A DNA stretch of 32,240 nt from Bacteroidales bacterium. GTDB taxonomy: Bacteria; Bacteroidota; Bacteroidia; Bacteroidales; Tenuifilaceae. The DNA lies in NCBI GenBank assembly GCA_003818205.1, contig RPRQ01000056.1, positions 1 to 32,240 of the forward strand, given 5' to 3'. Position 1 is the first letter of the stretch, and the number at the start of each line of letters is the position of its first letter. Made by a program: the position numbers and the translations under genes. This document shows positions 1 through 7,606 of this stretch, piece after piece. Below the pieces are notes generated by a model that searched no databases, was not told where the DNA came from, and saw only the letters and a program-made list of their open reading frames with translations.

Positions 1-70
1 CATTCGACCCCAGCCGGGGTCGCACCATAAATGGGCATTGTTTCTATAAACATCCGACCCCTCTGGGGTC
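1..70. repeat. Two GACCCC/GGGGTC hairpin repeats
   Basis: Two related hairpins lie downstream of the TonB receptor gene. The first has arms CGACCCC (5-11) and GGGGTCG (16-22) around a 4-nt loop. The second has arms GACCCC (56-61) and GGGGTC (65-70) around a 3-nt loop. Both are preceded by CATTC or CATCC. They may end the receptor transcript, but no T-tract follows on the minus strand. An intergenic repeat family is equally likely. Confidence 0.6.
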
Positions 71-179
71 AATATTGGAGCAAAACCAGATTATATCTCT
101 TCCTTTCCATACCTTTTGTCGAATAACCTTTTTTTCTCTGTGTGAAATTTCTTTGTCGAGGTAATGAAAAAACAGTTTG

Positions 180-2486
180 TTAGATTCTTACGCCAAGGCC
201 AAAGGTTATGAATCGGCCAGGACCAATAGCCCCTTTACTATCATAAATCTTTTTATCGAAGATGTCTTGAACGTTAAGGCTTGCATTGATTAGCTTATAA
301 AATTCATGCGATAGCTTAAGGTCGGTTGTAATCCATGCAGGATATTTATTCGATAGTACTATTTCGTCGTAAATATTTTGATCGTTCACATACATTTCGC
401 CTGTATAACGACATGTAAGACCTATATTAACTACGCTTGTTTTAACGAATACCCCTAAAGCAAAGGAGTGTTGAGGCACATCCGTTAAAAAATTATTGCT
501 CAAATCAACTGGGTCATCCCCCGACATGGGTTTGTAATCCGATATTTGTGCATGGTTGTATGCGTAATTTGCAAACATTGTAAGGGTTGATGATGGGCTA
601 TACGATATGTCAAATTCGGCTCCGTAGATATTTACATTGGAGATGTTTGAGCGAACCATAATCGGTCTATCGCCAAACCCCATATCAATGCTGTCGCCTG
701 TTGAAACGTAGTAAAGAAAATCGCTCCCAATAGAGTAGAATAAACTTGTGGATAGTTTCAAAGCCTTTAAAGGTGAGTAATCGACTCCAGCTTCAAAGTT
801 GTCGAGGTATTCAGGGTCAAGATTAGGGTTAGCAACTTTCATTCCTCCTTTTACTCGCCCTGTGCGGCAAAGGTCATCAAGCACCGATGGTCTGAATCCT
901 CGGCTGTAACCTCCATAAACTCTAAAGTTGTCATTCGGGCGGTATTGTAGTGATATACGAGGGCTAAAAGCTCCCCATTGAACATCATCCAATCCCGAGA
1001 ACTCATAATCTCTAAGGAATGTTGATTCGGCTGATGGGTGATAGGTTTTAAACTTTCCATCGTAAAACGTTGCTAAATCATAACGAACACCAACAAGGAG
1101 TTTGAATTTTTCTGTAACGGAGTAATCATCCTGAGCATAAAACCCGTAAAAGTTCATTTTCCCATTATTATCAACCTTATCGGTTGATGTATAGTAGATA
1201 TCCGATGCATCAACCTGCCCATTACGAATGTCGAAACCTGCGGTTAACGATTGTTTACCTACTGAATAGTTGGCACTTGAGAGCAACCCTAAATCTCTGC
1301 GAATGGAGGTTACGTTATACCAAGTATAATCATCCTTCTTACTCTCGTTAACCTTCATGTAGTGCTCATCTATGTAAAAAAGAGATGTGTTCCACTTTAA
1401 ACCACCAATTTTACCATTAAGGTTTGTTCTTAATTGATAGGTGAGATATTCCGTTTCATTACCATTGGGTTGGTAAACCTTTTCGCCTGTTCCTCTTATC
1501 CCATCGTAGATACTTAGGTTGACCTCTGCATTAAACTTCTCGGAGTTATTGTAACCAACCTTAAAATTTAGGGCTTTCTCATCCACATTAGATTTAATGA
1601 TGAATGGGTTGATATTCCTATCCGCTTCTGACTGGGTGATATAGCCATCGCTCTTCTGGTAAAAGCCGTTGGTTGTCCAGTAGAAGCCCTTGTTTACCTC
1701 TTCCCCAAATTTACCTGCGAGGTTAAGCCTTACAATTTTTGTGTTAAAGGTTCCGTATTCAGCCGTAACATCACCCTGAATTTCTTTAGACGGTTTTTGA
1801 GTAACAACGTTGATGATACCTCCCATTGCATTACCCCCGTAAAGGGCAGAGCCAGGGCCTTTAACAACCTCAATCCGTTCAATGGCATTGGTTGAGATTA
1901 GGTTCCAGTTAACAGAACCACCATCGGCTTTATTCACGGGTATTCCATCGAGTAGTACAAGGGTGCGAGCCTGCTCGTTTCCGCTTAACCCGCGCATGGT
2001 TACCGATGATTTTGTGGAGAAGATGCCAAACGAGCGGCTTACCTGAACCCCTGGTAGAAGTTGAAGATATTCATCAATGTTTTGGGCTGCAACCATCGAG
2101 ATTCGTTCAGCTGAAATCATATTTATTCTACCTGGAATCTGACTTATGCGGTTTTCGGTTCGGGTTGCTGCTACCACCAATTCATCAATGTAAACCTCAT
2201 CTTTAACCATTTGAATCTCTATGGTGATATTTTCATTCGCAGAAATAGTTATAGTCTTGTTTTGCTTTTTATAGCCAATGCTAGAGAAAGTAACCGTTTG
2301 TTTTCCTGTTGGGTTTATGTCAAGTTTGAAGAATCCATTTGCATCAGTTACAGCTCCTCGCTCATGGATAATTACATTGACACCTGCTAAGGGTAATCCG
2401 GTTTCTGAATCCTTAATAAACCCTGATAAACTTTGACCATTTGTTAAAAAGGGGAGAAAAAGAATAATAAGTAGTTTGAATTTCAT
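180..2486 (-). CDS. TonB-dependent outer-membrane receptor (HmuR-like)
   Basis: Outer-membrane active-transport receptor energised by TonB. Residues 1-17 form a signal peptide. A carboxypeptidase-D regulatory-like domain (about 18-95) is the usual Bacteroidota N-terminal extension. A TonB-box-like stretch DELVVAATR (101-109) follows, then a plug domain (about 112-235, with LLPGVQV, MRGL and GSALYGGNAMGG motifs) and a beta-barrel to residue 768. Near residue 530 is FRPS and near 552 is NPNL, resembling the FRAP/NPNL signature of heme receptors, although no histidine lies between them. It is the last gene of a three-gene operon, 8 bp after a lipoprotein gene. The lipoproteins resemble HmuY in their C-terminal parts, which suggests heme or a related compound as ligand. 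The ligand is inference; the receptor family is secure. Confidence 0.93.
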   Translation of the reverse strand: MKFKLLIILFLPFLTNGQSLSGFIKDSETGLPLAGVNVIIHERGAVTDANGFFKLDINPTGKQTVTFSSIGYKKQNKTITISANENITIEIQMVKDEVYIDELVVAATRTENRISQIPGRINMISAERISMVAAQNIDEYLQLLPGVQVSRSFGIFSTKSSVTMRGLSGNEQARTLVLLDGIPVNKADGGSVNWNLISTNAIERIEVVKGPGSALYGGNAMGGIINVVTQKPSKEIQGDVTAEYGTFNTKIVRLNLAGKFGEEVNKGFYWTTNGFYQKSDGYITQSEADRNINPFIIKSNVDEKALNFKVGYNNSEKFNAEVNLSIYDGIRGTGEKVYQPNGNETEYLTYQLRTNLNGKIGGLKWNTSLFYIDEHYMKVNESKKDDYTWYNVTSIRRDLGLLSSANYSVGKQSLTAGFDIRNGQVDASDIYYTSTDKVDNNGKMNFYGFYAQDDYSVTEKFKLLVGVRYDLATFYDGKFKTYHPSAESTFLRDYEFSGLDDVQWGAFSPRISLQYRPNDNFRVYGGYSRGFRPSVLDDLCRTGRVKGGMKVANPNLDPEYLDNFEAGVDYSPLKALKLSTSLFYSIGSDFLYYVSTGDSIDMGFGDRPIMVRSNISNVNIYGAEFDISYSPSSTLTMFANYAYNHAQISDYKPMSGDDPVDLSNNFLTDVPQHSFALGVFVKTSVVNIGLTCRYTGEMYVNDQNIYDEIVLSNKYPAWITTDLKLSHEFYKLINASLNVQDIFDKKIYDSKGAIGPGRFITFGLGVRI

Positions 2487-2494
2487 GATTGTTA

Positions 2495-3415
2495 CTATTT
2501 CTGAATTTTTACATCTAACTCCATGTATCCACCATTGGCTAAGTCTGCGTGAATAACGCGAGCTAAGCCGTACTTACCATCTTCGGTTCTAAATGGAATT
2601 ATTTTTCCAGCGTTACAGTACTTACAAAGCCCGCTTACACTTTCTGGCTTATAAGATGCAACAAGCAAGCTATCATTCGCTGCTTGATTGAATTTTACCG
2701 GATTAACAAGATTGTTGTCGGAGGAGAAATAATCGTATTGGGTTAATCGTTTAACGCTCCATGCTTCAATTTCGGGGTAACGATCACTTCCTGTAACCGA
2801 ACTGCTTCCAGTATAACCGGGGCAGCAGAGGGTAGGAGAGAGAATACCGCTTGTGGTGTACACAAAACCTACTAGGTCAACATCTGCCTCATGACCTGTT
2901 ACATTGGCTTTAGTAAAAAGAGTACCTATGTGCAGATCAAGGTAGTTGGGGTATTCGGTATTGCTTTGCATACCTATCTTTATTGAGGGGTAGTGGTATA
3001 TTTCACCATAAGCAGATCCAGCACCAAGGTTTATGGTAATTGTAGTGATTGCAGAATCGCGGTTGGAGTTCATTACAAAGAATTGCCAAATCTCCTGATT
3101 TGCAGAAGATTTGTTTGCTGAATAATCAAAGTCCAAACCTCCATTCTTTATGTATAAACCTTTATCCAACTCTGTGATTAGTTTACCATCGGCAATCCGC
3201 TGGATTCGAAGATTTGTGATGATTGCTCCTCCATCTGATGCCGTAATTCCAAATTTGAGTTTGCCACCAACAGGTACTAGCTGTTCATCGATAGAATAAT
3301 CAGCCCCATTTTTCAGAATTATTTTTGGCTCAATGGTTGTTTTATCCTCTTTTTTGCAACCCATTGCGAGGAACAATAAACCGAGAAAAGTGCAAGCAAG
3401 AATTTTTATCTTCAT
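2495..3415 (-). CDS. Surface lipoprotein, HmuY-like C-terminal part
   Basis: A 306-residue lipoprotein: hydrophobic signal with lipobox LAMGC, the acylated cysteine being residue 20, followed by charged residues KKEDK. An N-terminal region (about 30-130) reads like an Ig-type beta domain. The C-terminal half contains a DVDLVGFVYTT segment and ends in AGKIIPFRTEDGKYG and a beta-rich tail, a pattern also found in HmuY-type heme-binding lipoproteins. The tail aligns by eye with the end of the neighbouring 193-residue lipoprotein, so the two are probably paralogues. It carries a CCPGY motif and a CKYCNAGK motif (CxxC), unusual in this family and possibly disulphide- or metal-forming. It lies 8 bp before the TonB receptor gene and probably hands its ligand to it. 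Family assignment is by reading only. Confidence 0.75.
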   Translation of the reverse strand: MKIKILACTFLGLLFLAMGCKKEDKTTIEPKIILKNGADYSIDEQLVPVGGKLKFGITASDGGAIITNLRIQRIADGKLITELDKGLYIKNGGLDFDYSANKSSANQEIWQFFVMNSNRDSAITTITINLGAGSAYGEIYHYPSIKIGMQSNTEYPNYLDLHIGTLFTKANVTGHEADVDLVGFVYTTSGILSPTLCCPGYTGSSSVTGSDRYPEIEAWSVKRLTQYDYFSSDNNLVNPVKFNQAANDSLLVASYKPESVSGLCKYCNAGKIIPFRTEDGKYGLARVIHADLANGGYMELDVKIQK

Positions 3416-3420
3416 ATCAT

Positions 3421-3467
3421 TTAAAATAAATTGGCTGCAATCTGCATGTTGAGCAGAATGCAGCCAA
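3421..3467 (-). terminator. Hairpin plus T-rich tract between two lipoprotein genes
   Basis: In the gap between the first and second genes of the uptake operon, TTGGCTGCA (3431-3439) pairs with TGCAGCCAA (3459-3467), and TCTGC (3441-3445) pairs with GCAGA (3453-3457). This gives 14 pairs with one mismatch and a 7-nt loop. On the minus strand the stem is followed by TTTATTTTAA. This is the layout of a weak intrinsic terminator or attenuator, which would make the first lipoprotein more abundant than the second and the receptor. Confidence 0.65.
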
Positions 3468-3487
3468 TAATATGTAAAGTGGACTGA

Positions 3488-4069
3488 TTATTTCTTGTAC
3501 TTAACCTCAAACTCAACGTAACCATCGGGGTTTTGACCAACACTGATAACTTTTAGCAAACCATAAATGTTATCACAGGTTTTGAATGCGTATATATCTC
3601 CTGCGGTTAGTAATTTTGCTTTTTTATTTCCTCCGGTAACCGTATTATCAAAATAGCTATCAATCGTTGCATCATTTTGATCTAGCAAATCGAATTCTTC
3701 AATAGTTATTTCGGTAGAAGGATCTTGGAATTTTGTTAAATTTTTTGTTGTCCATGAATTTGGTTCAGTTGTTCCGGTAAAAATACCTGTAATGGTTGCC
3801 CCAGGTGAAGCTAAGGTGATATCATTGATTCTATTTGGTTCTGCATGTTCGTAAAAGCATAGAAAATCAATGGTATCCTGATTCTCCGCCGCTAATTCTT
3901 GGGTGTAAACTTTGTTCTCACCGAGCGAATAAAAACTTCCAATGGTTGCATTGGACTGCGCCCCAAGTTTCACAATTATCTTATCAGGCCCATTGTCATC
4001 TTTCTTACATGATGCAACGATAAGCGTTGCTGTAAAGCAAAGAAGAAGAATTTTAGTAATTGATTTCAT
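3488..4069 (-). CDS. Lipoprotein, HmuY-like, first gene of uptake operon
   Basis: A 193-residue lipoprotein. I chose the ATG at 4069 because it begins a textbook lipoprotein signal (MKSITKILLL) with lipobox IVASC, cysteine 21, followed by KKDD. The reading frame extends 36 codons further upstream, but that part runs through the likely promoter. The mature protein starts with KIIVKLGAQSN, has a DTIDFLCFYEH strand, and ends with AGDIYAFKTCDNIYGLLKV and a beta tail. That ending aligns by eye with the end of the next gene's product, so the two are probably duplicates with the longer one carrying an extra domain. The DIDFxxxY and AGDIYxFKT layout is reminiscent of HmuY heme-binding lipoproteins. 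The heme assignment is an inference. A hairpin separates it from the downstream genes. Confidence 0.72.
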   Translation of the reverse strand: MKSITKILLLCFTATLIVASCKKDDNGPDKIIVKLGAQSNATIGSFYSLGENKVYTQELAAENQDTIDFLCFYEHAEPNRINDITLASPGATITGIFTGTTEPNSWTTKNLTKFQDPSTEITIEEFDLLDQNDATIDSYFDNTVTGGNKKAKLLTAGDIYAFKTCDNIYGLLKVISVGQNPDGYVEFEVKYKK

Positions 4070-4138
4070 TTTTTGTAAGTATTTAAAATTTAGTATTTTA
4101 AGATTTTTTTTGATATGTAAATATATACATATCGATGA

Positions 4139-4172
4139 CAAAAGTAGAAAAATATGATTAAATGATTCCAAA
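4139..4172 (-). promoter_or_regulatory. Bacteroidota-type promoter for the uptake operon
   Basis: On the minus strand TTTG (4172-4169) is followed after 22 bp by TACTTTTG (4146-4139), matching the Bacteroidota -33 TTTG and -7 TAnnTTTG elements. Transcription would start about 60 bp before the chosen start codon at 4069, which supports that start over the longer frame. Confidence 0.55.
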
Positions 4173-4267
4173 ATCATTAAAAAAAATCAATATGTTATAT
4201 ATCAGGTATTAATTGGCTAAATATTTTTTGCTTTTATTACATATTATCTCAACTCAAGTATTTGTTG

Positions 4268-4313
4268 TTTTTCGCTTTGATTCACGAAAAATTATTCTCT
4301 ATTTTGCGAAAAA
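4268..4313 (+). promoter_or_regulatory. Probable plsY promoter flanked by an inverted repeat
   Basis: TTTG (4276-4279) is followed after 20 bp by TATTTTG (4300-4306), one base short of the TAnnTTTG consensus. An 8-bp inverted repeat, TTTTTCGC (4268-4275) and GCGAAAAA (4306-4313), brackets the two boxes, and CGAAAAATT occurs twice. Transcription would begin close to the GTG start at 4323. Confidence 0.4.
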
Positions 4314-4322
4314 TTTGGGACT

Positions 4323-4994
4323 GTGGTAATAGACGATTTTTATAAGATTCTTATCATCCTGTTGGCCTATCTAATAGGATCGATACCAACTTCGGTTTGG
4401 ATAGGTAAACTTTTCTATGGAATTGATGTGCGGGATTATGGCAGTGGGAATGCAGGAGCGACCAATGCCATGCGAACCCTTGGGGCAAAGGCTGGTATTC
4501 TTGTTTTTATTATCGATATGCTAAAAGGTTTTACGGCAGTTAAGCTTCTCTACTTCACCGATTTTTATATCCCTGAAACAGGTCTGTTTGTTAACTTTCA
4601 GCTTTACCTCGGGCTTGCAGCCATGATTGGTCATATTTTTCCTGTTTTGGCAGACTTTAGAGGCGGTAAAGGTGTTGCAACTCTTTCGGGCGTTGTGTTT
4701 GCAATTCACCCCTATGGTGCGCTATTCGTGCTATTGGTTTGGGTGGTAACCCTTCTGATATTTGGTTATGTATCGTTAAGCTCAATGATTGCAGGATTCA
4801 CCTTTCCTGCTGTACTGATTTTTTTATATCGAACGGAGTACCCATCGCTTGTAATCTTTGCATTTATCCTTGCTATTCTTATGCTTTTCACGCATCAGAA
4901 GAATATAGAAAGGCTTATTCATGGTAAGGAGAAGAAGATTGGGATTAAAGAGAAATGGAAGGCAAGGAGAAATAGCGAGAATTTGATTCTCTAA
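4323..4994 (+). CDS. plsY: Acyl-phosphate:glycerol-3-phosphate acyltransferase PlsY
   Basis: Integral inner-membrane enzyme that moves an acyl group from acyl-phosphate to glycerol-3-phosphate, the first acylation in phospholipid synthesis. The 223-residue protein is of normal length. It shows the three cytoplasmic PlsY motifs: GSIPTS (19-24), SGNAGATN (41-48, the phosphate-binding loop) and GHIFPVLADFRGGKGVAT (103-120). About five to seven membrane segments are visible and the tail is basic. The start is GTG at 4323; no in-frame ATG lies close enough to keep the first membrane segment. Its stop codon overlaps by 4 bp the stop codon of the convergent cdaA gene (shared CTAA). Confidence 0.94.
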   Translation: MVIDDFYKILIILLAYLIGSIPTSVWIGKLFYGIDVRDYGSGNAGATNAMRTLGAKAGILVFIIDMLKGFTAVKLLYFTDFYIPETGLFVNFQLYLGLAAMIGHIFPVLADFRGGKGVATLSGVVFAIHPYGALFVLLVWVVTLLIFGYVSLSSMIAGFTFPAVLIFLYRTEYPSLVIFAFILAILMLFTHQKNIERLIHGKEKKIGIKEKWKARRNSENLIL

Positions 4995-5809
4995 TCTCTT
5001 AGCGGATTATTGTCGTTAATAAGATATTCCTCAAGCAGTTGGCGTAGCTCAATGCTCGAAATTCCATACTTGATTTCACCTTCAAACCCAAAGCTGATCT
5101 TACCCGTTTCCTCCGAAACCACTACTATTAGCGCATCGGTATGTTCGCTAATGCCTAGCGCTGCACGATGCCTCATGCCGAAATGGGCAGGAATATTCAG
5201 GTTTTCGGTAACCGGAAGGATGCAACGAACGGCGCGGATTTTATCATTTATAATGATTAGCGCACCATCGTGTAAGGGACTATTCTTAAAGAAGATATTT
5301 TCGATTAATCGGCTCGATGTTTCTGCTTCAATGATATCACCTGTTTCGGCGTAGTATTGCAGCTCCGATTTTCGGGCTATTACGATAAGCGCACCTGTTT
5401 TTGACTCCGACATGTTTCGGCAGGCCTTTACAATGGCTTCAATATTAACAGGGGCTACAAGATTCTTTTGCTTTGGGAATAGCCAATTCTCAATCGAAAA
5501 GCGGTTTTTCGATAGGTAGCGGGTGCCAATGTACAACAGAAACCTACGAATTTCCTGTTGAAATACTATGATTAAGGCAATTACACCAACGCCGATGATC
5601 TGACCTAGAATGCTACTTAAAAGTTCCATGTTAAGCACTTTAACCACGAGCCAGATCATGTATAGCACGAAGATTCCTATAAAGATATTTATGGCTACAG
5701 TACCCCTAATAAGCATATAAATCTGATAAAGTAGGAACGCAACCAAAAAGATATCGATTATATCGAGTACTCTAAAGGGAATAAATGTTAAAATGAATAG
5801 CTGGAGCAT
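4991..5809 (-). CDS. cdaA: Diadenylate cyclase CdaA
   Basis: Membrane-bound enzyme making cyclic di-AMP from two ATP, a second messenger for potassium and osmotic balance and cell-wall homeostasis. The 272-residue protein has three N-terminal membrane helices (about 13-33, 39-60, 65-84) and then a DAC domain. Diagnostic motifs are GALIVIAR (139-146), DGALI (181-185, the catalytic DGA) and RHRAALG (213-219, the RHR motif). This is the CdaA/DacA architecture. It lies 82 bp downstream of folP on the same strand and is probably co-transcribed with it, an arrangement I recall from other Bacteroidota. Its 3' end overlaps the plsY stop codon. Confidence 0.95.
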   Translation of the reverse strand: MLQLFILTFIPFRVLDIIDIFLVAFLLYQIYMLIRGTVAINIFIGIFVLYMIWLVVKVLNMELLSSILGQIIGVGVIALIIVFQQEIRRFLLYIGTRYLSKNRFSIENWLFPKQKNLVAPVNIEAIVKACRNMSESKTGALIVIARKSELQYYAETGDIIEAETSSRLIENIFFKNSPLHDGALIIINDKIRAVRCILPVTENLNIPAHFGMRHRAALGISEHTDALIVVVSEETGKISFGFEGEIKYGISSIELRQLLEEYLINDNNPLRD

Positions 5810-5847
5810 TGTTGGGTATCAGTTGTTGGTTCTTTGTTGTCGGTTGT

Positions 5848-5870
5848 CAGTTCTCTGCATAGTAGAACTG
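5848..5870. repeat. Small hairpin in folP-cdaA gap
   Basis: CAGTTCT (5848-5854) and AGAACTG (5864-5870) form a 7-bp stem with a 9-nt loop, next to a GTTG/TTGTCG-rich low-complexity stretch (5811-5847). It may affect read-through from folP into cdaA. No T-tract is present. Confidence 0.35.
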
Positions 5871-5891
5871 CTATCTTTGATGTTACGAAAT

Positions 5892-6770
5892 CTATAAGAT
5901 ATTAGGTTGACTATTTAAGAATTCAGTAAGTTTGATCACCTCTGCTGCCTCCTTTACATCGTGAACCCTTAATATTTTAGCCCCATTTTGTATCGCTATG
6001 GTGTTGAGTATGGTTGTACCGTTTAGCGCTTTACTAGGGCATGTGCCGAGGGTTTTATATATCATCGATTTGCGAGACAATCCGGCAAGAATAGGCAACT
6101 CAAAAATTTTAAACGCTTCAAGGTTCTTTAAAAGGGTGTAGTTGTGATCGGCATTTTTACCGAAGCCAAAGCCAGGATCGATGATCATGTCCTTAACGCC
6201 CATTAGCTTTAATTTCTCAACCCTAAGGGTGAAAAAACCGAATAGCTCCTTAATGATATCATTTTCGTACTTAGGATTCTCTTGCATGTTAAAAGGAGTG
6301 CCTTTCATGTGCATAAGAACATAAGTTAGCTTTAGATCGGCAACGGTCTGAAACATTTGGGCATCTAGTTCTCCTGCTGATATATCGTTTACTATATCGA
6401 TACCAAAATTTGAATGGATAACCTTTACCACATTCGACCGAAAGGTGTCGATAGAAATAATTGCTTCGGGATAATTTTTGCGAATTACCGATAAAGCCTT
6501 CGCTAGACGTTTAATTTCCTGTCCCTCTTCAACGGGTATCGATCCTGGGCGTGTAGAACATGCCCCAATGTCAATGATTGCTCCCCCTTGGGTAAGTATC
6601 TGCTCGGCTCTTCGGGCAATTCTTGACCTCAAACGGAACTGGCTACCATCGAAGAATGAATCGTTGGTTACATTGATTACGCCCATTATCAAGGGCTTGG
6701 AAATATCAATTAGTTTTCCATGGCTCAATAATGATTGTCTTCCTTGAAATAATGACACGACTTTTTCCAT
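5892..6770 (-). CDS. folP: Dihydropteroate synthase
   Basis: Cytosolic folate-pathway enzyme that condenses 4-aminobenzoate with 6-hydroxymethyl-dihydropterin diphosphate; the target of sulfonamides. The 292-residue TIM-barrel protein carries MGVINVTNDSFFDGS (29-43, the canonical NVTPDSFSDGG loop), IDIGACSTRPGS (loop 2), a VLMHMKGTP strand, DPGFGFGKNADHNY, GLSRKSMI and the C-terminal RVHDVKEA. All segments needed for pterin and pABA binding are visible. The loop-1 proline is Asn and loop 2 reads GACSTRP rather than GGESTRPG, differences I associate with Bacteroidota rather than with resistance. The start chosen is the ATG giving MEKVVSLF. The gene is divergent from tmk and upstream of cdaA. 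Confidence 0.95.
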   Translation of the reverse strand: MEKVVSLFQGRQSLLSHGKLIDISKPLIMGVINVTNDSFFDGSQFRLRSRIARRAEQILTQGGAIIDIGACSTRPGSIPVEEGQEIKRLAKALSVIRKNYPEAIISIDTFRSNVVKVIHSNFGIDIVNDISAGELDAQMFQTVADLKLTYVLMHMKGTPFNMQENPKYENDIIKELFGFFTLRVEKLKLMGVKDMIIDPGFGFGKNADHNYTLLKNLEAFKIFELPILAGLSRKSMIYKTLGTCPSKALNGTTILNTIAIQNGAKILRVHDVKEAAEVIKLTEFLNSQPNIL

Positions 6771-6904
6771 TTTTTTCTATCTTGCAGAGCAATTTTGGAG
6801 TTGCTCAATTCGCTAATTTCGGTTTAAAAATACTAAAGTTTTATTATTTCTACCTCAAATTAGCCTTTGAAAAGTATTATTTGAATCATAAGACCAATAA
6901 GAGT

Positions 6905-7591
6905 ATGGCTTTAATCGTTATAGAAGGGCTTGATGGAGCGGGTAAATCGACGCAAATTCGTTTATTGTCGGAATATCTCAGCAAGAGGGGCATTAAGAAC
7001 AGCTACCTGCATTTTCCGAGAATGGAATCGCCCTTCTTTGGCGAGATGATTGCACGCTTTCTTCGGGGTGAATTGGGCGATGTGAATCAGGTTGACCCCT
7101 ACGTAGTGGCATTACTTTACGCTTGCGATAGGATGGATGCCTCGAATATGATTAAGGGTTGGCTCGAAAAGGGCGAAACGGTTATACTCGATAGGTATGT
7201 CTATTCTAATGTTGGCTTTCAGTGCGCAAAGCTTAGCGATGAGGCTGATCAGGCTCGGTTGAGGGGGTGGATTGTTGATTTGGAGTTCGATTACTATAAA
7301 ATTCCTCGCCCCGATTTAAACCTTTTCCTCGATGTACCATTCCAATTCACGGTTGATCGGCTAACCGAGAATAGGAAAGGAGAGGATCGCGAATATCTAA
7401 AAGGGAAAGAGGATATCCATGAGAAGGATCTTTCATTTCAGGAGAAGGTTCGCCAAGTCTATCTTAAACAGGAGGGGTACGATTCATGTTTCAAGGTGAT
7501 TAGCTGTTACGATAAGGAGAATAAGGTTTTAAAGCCCGAGGCGATATTTCATCTTATTCGGGAGAGGGTTGATTCAATTATTGGAACTTAA
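6905..7591 (+). CDS. tmk: Thymidylate kinase
   Basis: Cytosolic kinase phosphorylating dTMP to dTDP in the dTTP pathway. The start is the ATG at 6905, because the protein then begins with the beta-1 strand ALIVIEG and P-loop GLDGAGKST (8-16). The longer frame upstream has no conserved content and overlaps folP. The product is 228 residues, slightly longer than the E. coli enzyme. A DRYVYSNVGFQCAKL segment carries the DR(Y) dTMP-binding motif, and NLFLDVPFQFTVDRL is the usual strand before the lid. A charged lid region (RKGEDREYLKGKEDIHEKD) follows. The next gene starts 15 bp downstream, so the two are probably co-transcribed. Confidence 0.92.
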   Translation: MALIVIEGLDGAGKSTQIRLLSEYLSKRGIKNSYLHFPRMESPFFGEMIARFLRGELGDVNQVDPYVVALLYACDRMDASNMIKGWLEKGETVILDRYVYSNVGFQCAKLSDEADQARLRGWIVDLEFDYYKIPRPDLNLFLDVPFQFTVDRLTENRKGEDREYLKGKEDIHEKDLSFQEKVRQVYLKQEGYDSCFKVISCYDKENKVLKPEAIFHLIRERVDSIIGT

Positions 7592-7606
7592 TAACAACGA
7601 TGCTAT

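Noticed and set aside
4070-4177. N-terminal extension of the first lipoprotein (36 extra codons)
   Set aside because: It would place the lipoprotein signal in mid-protein and overlaps the TAnnTTTG promoter box; the start at 4069 fits far better.
5811-5850. GTTG/TTGTCG-rich stretch between cdaA and folP as a possible tandem repeat
   Set aside because: Repetition is irregular with no constant period; better called low-complexity sequence.
6731-6904. N-terminal extension of thymidylate kinase (58 extra codons)
   Set aside because: It overlaps folP on the other strand and has no conserved content; the P-loop strand begins right after the ATG at 6905.
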